A DNA stretch of 21,875 bases, taken from contig JBHJMP010002074.1 in NCBI GenBank assembly GCA_043381765.1, positions 1 to 21,875 on the forward strand, given 5' to 3'. This document shows positions 7,945 to 18,243 of this stretch, piece after piece; the stretch's first letter is position 1, and the number at the start of each line of letters is the position of its first letter. Under the pieces are notes generated by a model that worked only from the letters and a program-made list of their open reading frames with translations, did not search any database and had not been told where the DNA came from. The DNA comes from Collodictyon triciliatum (lineage: Eukaryota; CRuMs). The translations under genes were made by a program, and so were the position numbers.

Positions 7945-7973
7945 CCCTCCCTCCCTTCTCTCCCTTCTATCCC
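7945..7973 (-). other. Predicted G-quadruplex motif 2
   Basis: The minus strand again has five GGG runs with loops of 6, 6, 1 and 1 bases, exactly 150 bp from motif 1. Conservation of the runs while the flanks have diverged suggests that they are maintained. Confidence 0.6.
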
Positions 7974-8034
7974 TTCCAACAAATAATATAATATAATATA
8001 ATAAGTAATATAAAATAAGAAGTTTAAAACCTTA

Positions 8035-8064
8035 GGATATAGCGGAAATTATGCCGCTATATCC
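8035..8064. repeat. Perfect 11-bp inverted repeat (hairpin) near the element boundary
   Basis: Arms ggatatagcgg (8035-8045) and ccgctatatcc (8054-8064) pair perfectly around an 8-base loop. The hairpin lies where AT-rich element DNA gives way to GC-richer sequence. It could be a terminator, an origin feature or part of a terminal repeat; none of these can be shown here. Confidence 0.7.
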
Positions 8065-8460
8065 GATATTTAAATCCAAAGCGTAGCGACAACACCCCAA
8101 AGGATATATAGGCATACATAGGGAGCAATAAGGCGGGTGTCGGGGGATACCTGGGTAGACGACTCAGCCATCAGTCAGTTGCTTTTATACCGCCTGTTGG
8201 TTGCTGTAGGATCCGTTTGCCTTGGCCGGCCCTCAAGTTGGCACTGAATGAAAAGAAGCACTCCGAGGAATACAAAAAGCAGCGGCAATACGCATGCTTA
8301 ATCAATATTAATTATATGGTTTAAAAAAAGCATCCGACGCAACGAAAGAAAAATAAAAAGGAAAGAAAAAAAAGAGCAGAGATAAAAACAATCATCCTAA
8401 AATAAGACATGTCTCTTCGGTGGTAACTTAAAATAAGAATGAACAGCTGGCAAAGTAAGA
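8065..8460. other. GC-richer unassigned stretch, probable virus/host transition
   Basis: From about 8090 to 8290 the sequence is clearly richer in G and C than either side. I see no RNA gene that I can support. A short plus-strand frame ending near 8325 reads LNEKKHSEEYKKQRQYA, which looks coding-like but has no convincing start or homology. It could be a remnant exon or part of the element terminus. From 8300 to 8460 the sequence is A-rich and featureless. Confidence 0.4.
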
Positions 8461-9253
8461 TCAAAGAAGACAAAGAAGACAAAGAAGACAAAGAAGACAA
8501 AGAAGACAAAGAAGACAAAGAAGACAAAGAAGACAAAGAAGACAAAGAAGACAAAGAAGANNNNNNNNNNNNNNNNNNNNNNNNNNNNNNNNNNNNNNNN
8601 NNNNNNNNNNNNNNNNNNNNNNNNNNNNNNNNNNNNNNNNNNNNNNNNNNNNNNNNNNNNNNNNNNNNNNNNNNNNNNNNNNNNNNNNNNNNNNNNNNNN
8701 NNNNNNNNNNNNNNNNNNNNNNNNNNNNNNNNNNNNNNNNNNNNNNNNNNNNNNNNNNNNNNNNNNNNNNNNNNNNNNNNNNNNNNNNNNNNNNNNNNNN
8801 NNNNNNNNNNNNNNNNNNNNNNNNNNNNNNNNNNNNNNNNNNNNNNNNNNNNNNNNNNNNNNNNNNNNNNNNNNNNNNNNNNNNNNNNNNNNNNNNNNNN
8901 NNNNNNNNNNNNNNNAAAAAGACAAAAAAGACAAAGAAGACAAAGAAGACAAAAAAGACAAAAAAGACAAAAAAGACAAAAAAGACAAAAAAGACAAAAA
9001 AGACAAAAAAAGACAAAAAAAGACAAAAAAAGACAAAAAAGACAAAAAAGACAAAAAAGACAAAAAAGACAAAAAAGACAAAAAAGACAAAAAAGACAAA
9101 AAAGACAAAAAAGACAAAAAAGACAAAAAGACAAAAAAGACAAAAAAGACAAAAAAGACAAAAAAGACAAAAAAAGACAAAAAAAGACAAAAAAAAGACA
9201 AAAAAAGACAAAAAAGACAAAAAAGACAAAAAAGACAAAAAAACAAAAAGAAA
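8461..9253 (+). repeat. Polypurine 9-bp minisatellite interrupted by N
   Basis: Left of the N run the unit is AAAGAAGAC; right of it the unit is mostly AAAAAAGAC with occasional 8-, 10- and 11-base variants. Nearly every base on the plus strand is A or G apart from one C per unit. It is followed at about 9258-9292 by two copies of a 17-bp unit containing GATGAAAATGC. Long frames in all six phases here are only translations of the repeat. Confidence 0.95.
8561..8915. other. Run of 355 N inside the minisatellite
   Basis: Undetermined bases, either an assembly gap or masking. The true repeat length is unknown, and so is physical linkage between the viral element on the left and the host genes on the right. 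Confidence 1.
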
Positions 9254-9631
9254 AAACAAAAAAAGATGAAAATGCAAAAAAGATGAAAATGCACATGACT
9301 ATTGTTCCTATTCCATTCCATATCCTCATTCTTCTACTTATATACATACACACACACACCTATTTGTTAAGTATTTCCTACGAAACAAGACGAACTACAC
9401 CCATCATTTCTATACACGCATAGTTCGGCTATTTTATTTTATTTTGCATCCTTTTCATACCTGAGCCTCTTATCCCCGGATAACCTTGCCTTCGCCTCTC
9501 ATTCTCGCCACGCGCAGTATATATTATTTTCCTACTACCGTATGACACTCACCAGCATTTCGACTCACTATCTATTGTCCCTTCATATTATCACCTCAAA
9601 AGTCTTAGATTTACTGGAGCGTTTACATAGA

Positions 9632-12600
9632 ATGAGCCAGGTTTGGAGTAACTTTATAGATGGGAATATGATTCCTAGCTCGTTTGCTGGAGCAGAAGGT
9701 TATTTAATTCTTTATGCATGACCTTTTTATGCCCGTTTTCCTCCTGAGGGAGCGGGTTATTAATCAAGGATCTTTCCACGACTGCATATAACAAAATTCT
9801 AGAAGTTGAATCAAAGAACCGCTTTTTTGAATGAGAATATAGGAGGCAAAATAAAAAAATTATCACTAAATGATACAACCTTAACACACGGTTCGCAATT
9901 TTTTTTATGGCAGGAATATTCACATGCGGTTTTATATTATTAGATTCATCATTTTCTACGCGCACTTTGCTGAGTCCTCATGATGGTTCTGAAATCGGAC
10001 GAGTCCTACTATCTGATGCTGTCGTCGCTAATGAAGCAGTAGATTCAGCTCACAAAGCATTTTTGTCATGGTCTGCTCGTACCCCCAAGGACCGCTGCCA
10101 GATTCTGCTAAAGTGGTACTACATACTACAGCAAAATGCAGACACACTTGCAGATGGGATCGTAAAAGAGCACGGGAAAACAAAACAAGAGGCATTGGTA
10201 GGCACTTTCATTCAAAACATTGTGACGGGCATTGATAAAAAAATTATAAGCGATAAGGTCAACATATATTTTTTTGCAAATACTTCTGGTATATGCCAGA
10301 TAATTGTATTAAATTTTCTTGAATAGGCCGAAATTGCGAAGGGGTTGGAGACTCTTGAATATGCTATTAGCATGCCCCAAATCGTCAGCGGTCGTATTCA
10401 AGAGGTCTGGACAACACAATCTGAACTATCATTTTTCTCATTTATAAGTTCGCTGATAAATCGGAACATATGGAATCCGATTAATATAATTGTCACAAAG
10501 GTCTCAAGAGGAGTGTATTGCCAAGATGCCAGGCTCCCTCTCGGGGTGGTAGTCCACATCGTACCATTCAACTTTCCTTTCATGGTTCCTATGTGGACAA
10601 TTCCAATCGCTCTGGCAACAGGTTTTTTTTTATTTCTGCAATATTTTTAACCACCTTCCCAAAAAAAGTCGTTTAAGCGTAATCACAGGGAATTGTGTGG
10701 TGCTAAAGCCCTCCGAGAAAGTTCCGATGACGATGAACCGCGTCGTTAAACTTGCCAAAGAAGCAGGCATGTGGGCTAAAAAAGAAAAAAGAAAGAAAAA
10801 AGAAAGAAAAAAGAAAGAAAAAAGAAAGAAAAAAGAAAGAAAAAAGAAAGAAAAAAGAAAGAAAAAAGAAAGAAANNNNNNNNNNNNNNNNNNNNNNNNN
10901 NNNNNNNNNNNNNNNNNNNNNNNNNNNNNNNNNNNNNNNNNNNNNNNNNNNNNNNNNNNNNNNNNNNNNNNNNNNNNNNNNNNNNNNNNNNNNNNNNNNN
11001 NNNNNNNNNNNNNNNNNNNNNNNNNNNNNNNNNNNNNNNNNNNNNNNNNNNNNNNNNNNNNNNNNNNNNNNNNNNNNNNNNNNNNNNNNNNNNNNNNNNN
11101 NNNNNNNNNNNNNNNNNNNNNAAAAAGAAAAAAAGAAAAAAAAGAAAAAAAAGAAAAAAAAAAAAAAAAAGAAAAAAAAAGAAAAAAAAGAAAAAAAAGA
11201 AAAAAAAGAAAAAAAAGAAAAAAAAGAAAAAAAAGAAAAAAAAGAAAAAAAAGAAAAAAGAATATGAACAATACCCATAAAATTTGACTTACATTTTGGA
11301 CATAGCTTTCTTTATTCCTTACTATGTCTTCTTTTTTCATATTCCCCCCTAGTTCCTTCTCTGCAATATGATTAGGCTTCCAAACCCTTAACGAATACAT
11401 ACATTTTTCTTTTCACCCTTCATCCTTTTTGTAAATATTAGGTATTCCTGATGGTGTGTTCAATTTAGTGAATGGTACGGCTCCGGTTGTCATGGCTTTA
11501 TGCGAGCATCCAAAGGTTGTTAACGAGGCCTATTTCTTCCACATTTTGGAACTTCCTTCGAGTGGACGAGTTCTTGAGAATAGAAACTGATCTTCTAGCA
11601 TACTCGATTTCGTCTCCATACTTTTGTGCTTGATATCCTTTTCATATCCTCTCTTCCTTTCATTAAGATAACGTAGTTAATTCCGCTCAGGTAAAGGGAG
11701 TAACATTCGTTGGGACAACTCGTGTTGCCGAGATATTGTCACATAAATGTCGTGCGTTGAATAAGCGTGTGCTAGCCCTTGGGGGAGCAAAAAACCACCT
11801 GGTGACGAATTCATTTCTATTTAGTATTCTATTCAGATATCCTTCTGTGTGATTCATATGAGAGTCGGAAGCTTATCGAGTACGATTGGCTAATACAGGT
11901 TACCTCCCCAGAATGCAACTACTCAATGGCCAGGTTACATATTTGTTGAAAGCCCAATATATGATGTTAAGTTATGAGCGTACCTTCGGTACTTTATGAG
12001 TCGATGTTGCTGTACCACATCATCTGACAATATTTTTATCATTGTTATTTTAATAAACGATATTGGTCATCTGAATCACAAATGCAGCCAAGATATTGTG
12101 GCATCATTCACAGGTTGTGCTGGCCAGAGATGTATGGCAGCTTCTGTGCTTCTCACCATCGGAAATCAACCAGAGTTGGTAAAGATGGTATGTTTTATCT
12201 CATTCTAAAATTTTATTCTGTAGGTGGGCAAATGTAGACAAAGAATAGAATACGAAGCTATGAAGCTTATGGAGCTCCATACGATCAATTTTAAAGAAAG
12301 ATGAATATGATAAATGATTATTAATTTATATCCAATCATTCCCATCAGATTGTAGAGAAGGCTTCTACTCTGACTCCTGGTTCTGGACCAGGAAATATGG
12401 GGCCTGTTATCGACGGTTGGTTGCCGCACCATTATTCTGAAATCTCGGTTTTGTTTAAAATAAATAATTGTTGCTTTAAAGCTTTCCTTTCCCACTCAGA
12501 ATTATTATTGTTAAATAATAACCAATTCTCGTGTATTCTTACACTCTTATGATTTTGAAGTAAAAAAGAAAAAAGAAAAAGGAAACAAAACCACGACATA

Positions 12601-13685
12601 GCATTCATGGAGGAATCATAAGCAAAACCAAAACCTCTCGTCTATCACAAGTTGAAAAGAATTTAAAAATATTCTTAGATGAATCCTACCGAAAGATTGT
12701 CCGCTACATCGATGAGGCAGAATCGTCTGGTGTCGAGGTGCTCATTCAATATTATTCTGTGGGGTGGGAGCGCGGTCTTCGGTACACACATCGATATTTT
12801 TCATTTATAACATGTTGAACAGACATTTCTATGATATAGGTACTACTTGACGGACGCAAATGGAAGGGTAGCTCGGAGGTTTTTTATATCATATTTGAAT
12901 ACTATCAATTGTGAATTAGAAGCTTCAAGATGCTATGCAACATTGTCCTAACTTGATGCCCACCATCCTATTACTCTTAATTTTTATTCAACGCGACCCT
13001 TTTTAATTTATTATTATTATCTTTGTTATTGTTGTTATTGTGGAAGAAGAAAAGGCATCAAAGCCCACTACAATCTTTATTTATTTTTACCTCCTTTAGC
13101 TTACATCCAAAGGGAACTGGGTCGGGCCGACTGTCTTACTGCACAAAAAATCATCTGACCCTGCCATGCACGACGAGATTTTTGGGCCGGTCCTTTCTAT
13201 TTTTGTGTGCAAAGATAGAGAGGAAGCAGTTGCAATCGAAAATGCAAATCCATATGGAAACGCTGGTACAGTGACATCTCGTCCCATATAATTTTCTTTG
13301 AGTATATTAACGCCGGGGGTTTTTTTTTTTTAATCATATCTCCTTATGTAATGAACACTTGCATATTCATTAGCGGCAATTTACACCAGCGATGGAGGAG
13401 TGGCTGAATGGTTCACGAACCGATTTTCTGCTGGTATGATTGGCGTGAACATAGGAATTCCTGTCCCAAGAGAGCCTTTTTCATTTGGAGGTAAGTAAAT
13501 TTGTGATAAGAGATAAAAAAAAGAAAAAGTTAAGCAACTCGGTCCCATACATGTACTTTTCTGGGATATTGCTAACAAAAAATAATAATATAAAATCTAT
13601 AGGCATAAATACCAGCAAATTTGGAGACATGGACATCACAGGAGATGGAGGGGTGGAATTCTTTACCTACCGGCGCAAGGTTTGA
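9632..13685 (+). CDS. ALDH6A1: Methylmalonate-semialdehyde dehydrogenase-like aldehyde dehydrogenase, 15 exons
   Basis: I place exons at 9632-9698, 9944-10197, 10327-10404, 10501-10621, 10689-10766, 11442-11515, 11691-11801, 11899-11933, 12088-12187, 12349-12415, 12679-12737, 12840-12867, 13113-13265, 13374-13490 and 13603-13685. Phases agree at all 14 junctions and give 474 residues. MMSDH enzymes oxidise methylmalonate semialdehyde to propionyl-CoA in valine and pyrimidine breakdown. Visible marks are NFIDG near the N-terminus, PFNFPFMVPMW (cofactor fold), VLKPSEK, FVGTTRVAE, ALGGAKNH (the general-base Glu of ordinary ALDHs is absent, as usual in MMSDH), GCAGQRCMA with the catalytic Cys at about 288, HDEIFGPVL, and GDGGVEFFT near the end. 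No mitochondrial presequence is evident. The last exon could instead splice at 13679 into sequence near 13742. Donor sites vary widely; intron 5 begins with GC. Confidence 0.85.
10780..11262 (+). repeat. Intronic polypurine minisatellite (11-bp then 9-bp units)
   Basis: Left of the N run the unit is GAAAGAAAAAA (11 bp). Right of it come long A runs and a 9-bp unit GAAAAAAAA. It lies wholly within intron 5. Frames read through it are artefacts. Confidence 0.95.
10876..11121. other. Run of 246 N inside the intronic minisatellite
   Basis: Undetermined bases within the polypurine repeat. No exon is missing, because the flanking exons join in homology and phase. Confidence 1.
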
Positions 13686-14206
13686 TGATATCCCTTACTT
13701 GTGATTTTCCATCATTTTCGCTTGCGCGTCTGTGTTTATCAGCCAAAGGTATGGCGAGCGTGCAAGAAATTCTTTCGACATGACTTTAAGGCTGAATTGA
13801 TGATAATGCATCATAAAAAAAGGTCACTTCGAAGTGGGCTCCTCCTGAACAGAGAACTTGGCTCAACTAACAACCCACCAAGGCTCTCGCGGTGGGGAAG
13901 AGCGGCACACGGCCTGACAGGCTCTCTTGCAACCCGACGCAAGACGCGAACATAAAGGCTTAATCCGCATCTGGAAGAGAAGAGAAACCCGTTAAAATAA
14001 ACGGCCACCCACAACACATCACAAAAACCAAGCAAAACCCAACAAACCAAAACAAAACAACACAAGAATCAAACCAAACCAAAACAAAACAAGAAACAAG
14101 ACTTAGCTAACAAACAACTGCCTATTAATTACAATTCCAGCAAAGTAAACAGCCGACGAGGAGCTTGAAAAAAAGAAGAAAAAAGGAGTGGGCGATAAGG
14201 AACGCA
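13686..14206. other. Intergenic stretch between ALDH and TRIM-NHL genes
   Basis: Holds the ALDH 3' region, a GC-richer segment (about 13840-13980) with no recognisable gene or RNA, a 12-bp palindrome CACTTCGAAGTG near 13825, and an A/C-rich low-complexity run (about 14000-14100, aaccaaaac-like) just upstream of the next gene. No promoter element can be assigned with confidence. Confidence 0.5.
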
Positions 14207-16906
14207 ATGGAGTGCGAAATCGAATGCCCGACGTGCCTAGAGCCCTTTGCAGAGCCGATCCAGCTTCTTTGCGGCCACGTCTTCTGCTATGTGTGTGTCG
14301 ATCGGCTGTACTTTTCGTCACTCTCTGAGCCCATCTGCCCCGTCTGCAAAGCCACTGCATTTTCCATACAACCAGACTCTGCAGGTGCTGAAGAACCTAT
14401 ATTTGATGACAATGTGGTTTCTGAATACCATGTTCAGATGATGAAGCACAGCAAAACGGAAATGAAACGCATGTGTGTTGATTGTGACGAGAATGCCACA
14501 TTCTTTTGCAAAGATGGGTGCGGTCTGTTGTGCCCGGATTGCCATAGAATCCACTCGAAGCAGAAGAGGACAAAGGGACACATGGCCATGTAAATACCAA
14601 ATTATCTATGTATATATCTATCTATGTATTTATGTATTTATTCATTTATTTGTTCATTTATCCATTCATTCATTTATCCATTCATTCGTTTATTCATTCA
14701 TTTATCCATTCATTCGTTTATTCATTCATTTATCCATTCATTCGTTTATTCATTCATTAATTCATTCATCTATCGAATAATCTTCTCCTTGAAAATGTCT
14801 AATATCATTTTAAGATATACTCAACAGTTTTGATTCAAAAAGAAATTGAAAATCGGTATTACGTATGCTAATCGAAACTGTCATGTGCTTATTGATCACA
14901 TAGAAGCCTCGCCGTTGCTGGTGAGTTGCCTCCTTGGAATCCCACGAACTGTGTAATTCATGATGCACCTGTTGTCTCTGTTTGCGATCAGTGCTGGCCC
15001 AGCGTAGAACTCTGTGCGCAGTGTGAAAAGGGATGCCCTTCAAGCCACCTGTCTAACTCGTGTCATCTTTTGAGTAATCTTCGGTACGAGTCCATCAAGG
15101 AGGATGAATTGATAGAAAAGGCTGAAAAAAGACTACAAGTTTTAGAGAAAGCTAAAGCTCCCACTTTGGAAGAACTAGACAAGGTAAATGGCCATACCAG
15201 TAAAAGATAGCGAATAGCAGAAACCGATTGTAATATTTATTACTCTTGACTACATATAATTTGAATCAAATTTAATTAATACGATGTTTTTTTTTATGTA
15301 ATTATGAAAATTTTATTTGTAGGCCAAACAACTTCTGAATGATGAAATAGCCCGCATCAACACGTTCTATGATGATATTTGCGAAAAGGCATATCAGCTC
15401 AAATTTGAGTTAGTTGAGATGGTGCCAAATGCTTCGCTTCATATGAATACAATACCTGTTTATTCTTATATAATATACTATATTTTAATCATGACGATTT
15501 TTTCCCATTCGAAGGTAACCTCCGAGTACCATCCTATAATTTTCCCCATGGAAGTAGCAAAGTGCAAGGGTGAAATGGAGGAAAATATTTTGAAACATTC
15601 GATTAAGGCATTAAAAGAGTCCAAGGAAATATATGACAAGTTTGGTATTTTATCCAAACTATACAAAAGTAAGCTGTATGTTGAGAAAGTTATGGAAAGT
15701 CCGATTGACCAGGTCCCAGCCATCAAGAGAAAAGAATTCCAGAAGCGAGAGTATCAACGGGTGGTTGTGGACAGCAGCGGTGCGCACTTGGTGAACAAAC
15801 CAACAACAGATGTCGACGGTGAACTTAATGCAACGATTTTACAAAATAAAGTACTCGTCGGGGAGCTGGAAAGGATTAAACAGACGGTAAAGTTGCTCGA
15901 AAGTCAAATTCAAGAAGAGAGGACCAAGGTAAGCAAGCTAGAGTCTGCAATGTCCTCGAAATTAAGTATGTCTGCACAAAACGGAGAGGTTCATAGTCCC
16001 AATCGCTCCGAAAAACCATCAAAGTCAAATACATTACACATGGCATTCTGTGGTTCTGTCGGGCATATGGGACATGGCCCACTTCAGTTCAACTACCCTC
16101 TTGAAATAGCTGTGCATCCAAAATCAGGGTACCTGTATATTTGCGAGCATTACAACCACAGAGTACAAGTTCTGGACGAAAATTTCGGCTTTGTCAAAAT
16201 GTTTGGAGCAAATGGGACACAGGCCGGACAGTTCAACGCACCTGAAGGTATTGCAGTTTCTAAAGATGGATTGGTTGCAGTGTCCGAGTACGATGGCGAC
16301 CGAGTGCAAATCTTCAATGACTCAAACGAAGTGATTGGTATTATTAGAGTTGGTCAAAAGAAAAGTCGGTTGTGCGTACAGCCAGGAGAATATGATGGAT
16401 TTTCTGGACCGAGAGAGCTGTGTTATGATGAAGAAGGATGTTTGTATGTGACGAACCGAGACCGCAATCGGGTGGATAAGTTTAACGGGTCTTTGGAGTT
16501 TGAGTTTTCGTTCGCGCAATCAACCCTTGGAGAAAGCGGTGTTGCTCACCCAGAAGGAATTGTTTTTACGGCAAAACGGGAGGTATGTGTTGTGGGATTT
16601 GGGGGCGACAGACTCCGTTTCTATGACACAAAAGGACAATACTTAAGAAGCGTCAAAATCAAGAAACTTGGAGGACATGCCTGCCTTTCTAATGGACCCA
16701 AAAATACAATCTTTGTGAGCTCTCGTGGGTCTCACAAAGTATTTGGATATGGCGAGGATGGGAGCGTGGTTGCGGCTGTGGGTTCGTCGAGCGGGTCTGG
16801 CGAGGGACAATTTGATGGGCAAATGGGAATCTGCTTCGGCTTAAATCAGAAGCTTTATGTCTGCGACAGAGATAACCACAGGATTCAAGCATTTGCATCA
16901 GCTTGA
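14207..16906 (+). CDS. TRIM-like RING/B-box/coiled-coil/NHL protein, 4 exons
   Basis: I place exons at 14207-14589, 14907-15183, 15323-15421 and 15515-16906, giving 716 residues in frame. The ATG at 14207 precedes the RING directly; the frame upstream has only a TTG. RING C3HC4 ligands are C7, C10, C22, H24, C27, C30, C44 and C47. A first B-box follows (about 90-125: CVDC, FFC, CPDCHRIH) and a second B-box-like module (about 143-185, rich in CxxC/CxxH pairs). Coiled coil covers about 190-410. Six or so NHL repeats from about 429 (FNYPLEIAVHP, YNHRVQVLD, FNAPEGIAVS, GDRVQIF, DRDNHRIQAF) predict a six-bladed propeller. The layout is that of TRIM-NHL ubiquitin ligases, where RING recruits E2 and NHL binds RNA or protein. 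The substrate is unknown. The acceptor of exon 2 is tagaag, so exon 2 may start three bases earlier. Confidence 0.85.
14609..14772 (+). repeat. (ATTC)n-type microsatellite in TRIM-NHL intron 1
   Basis: Tetranucleotide repeat of the catt/tatt type. Part of it forms a higher-order unit of about 28 bp, repeated three times, that begins cgtttattcattc. It lies inside intron 1 (14590-14906). Confidence 0.9.
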
Positions 16907-17992
16907 CTTTGCATCCAAAAATCACTTTTTTTTTTTGGCTTGGTTAAAGGTATTTGAGTCAGAAAGTCTGATATTCGTAAGATTCATGCCTGCCAAGACT
17001 CGTTTCCAACACACCAAAACGAATAATTCTTGTTTGTCCTGAGACAATTCGAAAAAAAAAGAGAGAAAGAAAGAAAAAATAGGAGAAACAACAAGAGATA
17101 CTATATGATATCACGCATCTTTATAAGTCCTTTTTTCAGAGTGAAGAACCGATACTCAGGCTTAATAAAGGAACAGAAATTATTACTCTAGAGGTGGTTG
17201 TGGCGATTAATGCAGTTCTCTTTGGTAGTTATTCTTCACAACGCATTAACTTATAGATAATCGTAGGCACACCTAACGTATCTTTCAACCGTGCTTAGAG
17301 TTGAACAGCACCGAGGCATGACTTTTTTTTTTGACGAAGGACTTGGCAACATGCGTACATGGCAATAGAGTAAGAGAGGTGTTTGCTGATTGTGTCCTGG
17401 CCGGTCCAACCGAGCCGCATGTAGCCGAGCTGTCTTGAGAACCTTTTGATGAGATTGATGACAAGCAGATTTTTAGTCATTGAGAGGGCTGTGAGTATCG
17501 AAGAACTTTAGCAAACCACTATAACCGCCGCGGTTATGCAAAGATAGTATATATTTTTCTTAACAGGGATTCCGAGCATAGCACCGGACCTACGACGGAA
17601 GGCTCACATTCATGCAGAATATTAAAAAAAAAAAAATACATGAAAAAGAGGATAATACCGAATAAATACATCACCTTGGCATTTTATTTGATGTTTTGTT
17701 AGGTTTCTTTAATTATTTGGTTTATCGAATAATGCTGCCTAAATGTTGATATTATTCACCCAATTATGCGCAAAATATGAAAGTATTGCTATTCATGGGC
17801 ATCCAACACGGCGAGAATATCATGTGCCTGCGCCTGTGCCTTATAGGGTGAGGGTTAAGGATGGATTGGGTTGTGTGGGACAGCGTGTGTTCTGGAAAGG
17901 CCAGATGTGGCATAGATGGTCCATATATGGAGTGAGATGAGTAGAAAGGTATGATACCTAGGCAAGTACAAAGGTCGGCGGAGTCTTTTGTT
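16907..17992. other. Stretch without a supportable gene
   Basis: Contains the TRIM-NHL 3' flank, a purine-rich run near 17050-17090 and a perfect 17-bp palindrome ATAACCGCCGCGGTTAT at 17521-17537. A minus-strand frame at 17295-17480 (61 residues) lies in a GC-richer patch and could be an isolated exon, but no phase is convincingly better than the others. The rest is AT-rich. Confidence 0.5.
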
Positions 17993-18243
17993 TTTTTGTG
18001 GACGAAGGTTGCACAGAGAGAAGGCCTGTGGTGTATACGTAGATAGGGTGATTTATAAGACATAAGTACGCTACCGAAAATTAAAGCAGATGGTGCAGCG
18101 TGGGAGGGACACAAGACGGCAGACAGGACGGCAGAGCTGACTAGCAATGAAGCGTAACGAAGAGAAGGTAATGAAGCAAAGGCAATAAAACGGAGATGTA
18201 AAGCAAGAGACACGGGCATATGACACGGAAGGCAGATGAAAAA
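17993..18243 (-). repeat. Inverted repeat arm A (about 250 bp)
   Basis: The reverse complement aligns along its length with 19526-19782. Shared words include catctgccttcc, ctcttgcttta, tgtgtccctcccacg and ccttctctct. Identity by eye is roughly 70-75 percent. Reading frames are not conserved between the arms, so it is probably non-coding. Outer limits are approximate. Confidence 0.75.

Larger units (their letters stand above)
7720..8019. repeat. Two 150-bp modules with G-run block, AT spacer and C-run block
   Basis: G-run blocks begin at 7720 and 7870, and pyrimidine blocks (ccctccctccc and further ccc runs) begin at 7795 and 7945; both pairs are exactly 150 bp apart. In each module the G block and the C block could pair across an AT-rich spacer of about 58 bp. 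The spacers have little similarity. This stretch, plus the 7621-7719 segment before it, contains no gene that I can support. Confidence 0.75.
10767..11441 (+). other. GC-AG intron 5 of the aldehyde dehydrogenase gene
   Basis: Protein homology (KEAG joined to IPDGVFN) requires the exon to end in gcag at 10766 and resume at 11442 after attag. The intron therefore starts GCATGT rather than GT. At 675 bp it is the longest in the gene and is mostly a polypurine minisatellite. Confidence 0.7.

Noticed and set aside
1-8064. CRISPR array or bacterial operon
   Set aside because: No spaced direct repeats and no Shine-Dalgarno pattern; the gene content is that of a eukaryotic virus.
8128-8195. Possible structured RNA or tRNA-like fold with GGCGG/CCGCC ends
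   Set aside because: No T-loop, anticodon arm or other RNA-family signature could be found.
8321-9359. Long frames on both strands through the 9-bp polypurine minisatellite
   Set aside because: They are translations of the repeat and of N; any period that is a multiple of three stays open in every phase lacking a stop.
10630-11400. Long frames through the second polypurine repeat
   Set aside because: Repeat inside an intron that is defined by homologous flanking exons.
13811-14065. 84-residue frames on both strands downstream of the ALDH gene
   Set aside because: No homology or clear exon signals; partly low-complexity A/C-rich sequence.
14165-14206. TTG-initiated extension of the TRIM-NHL frame
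   Set aside because: A eukaryotic gene is expected to start at ATG; 14207 lies directly before the RING domain and the extension is low-complexity lysine.
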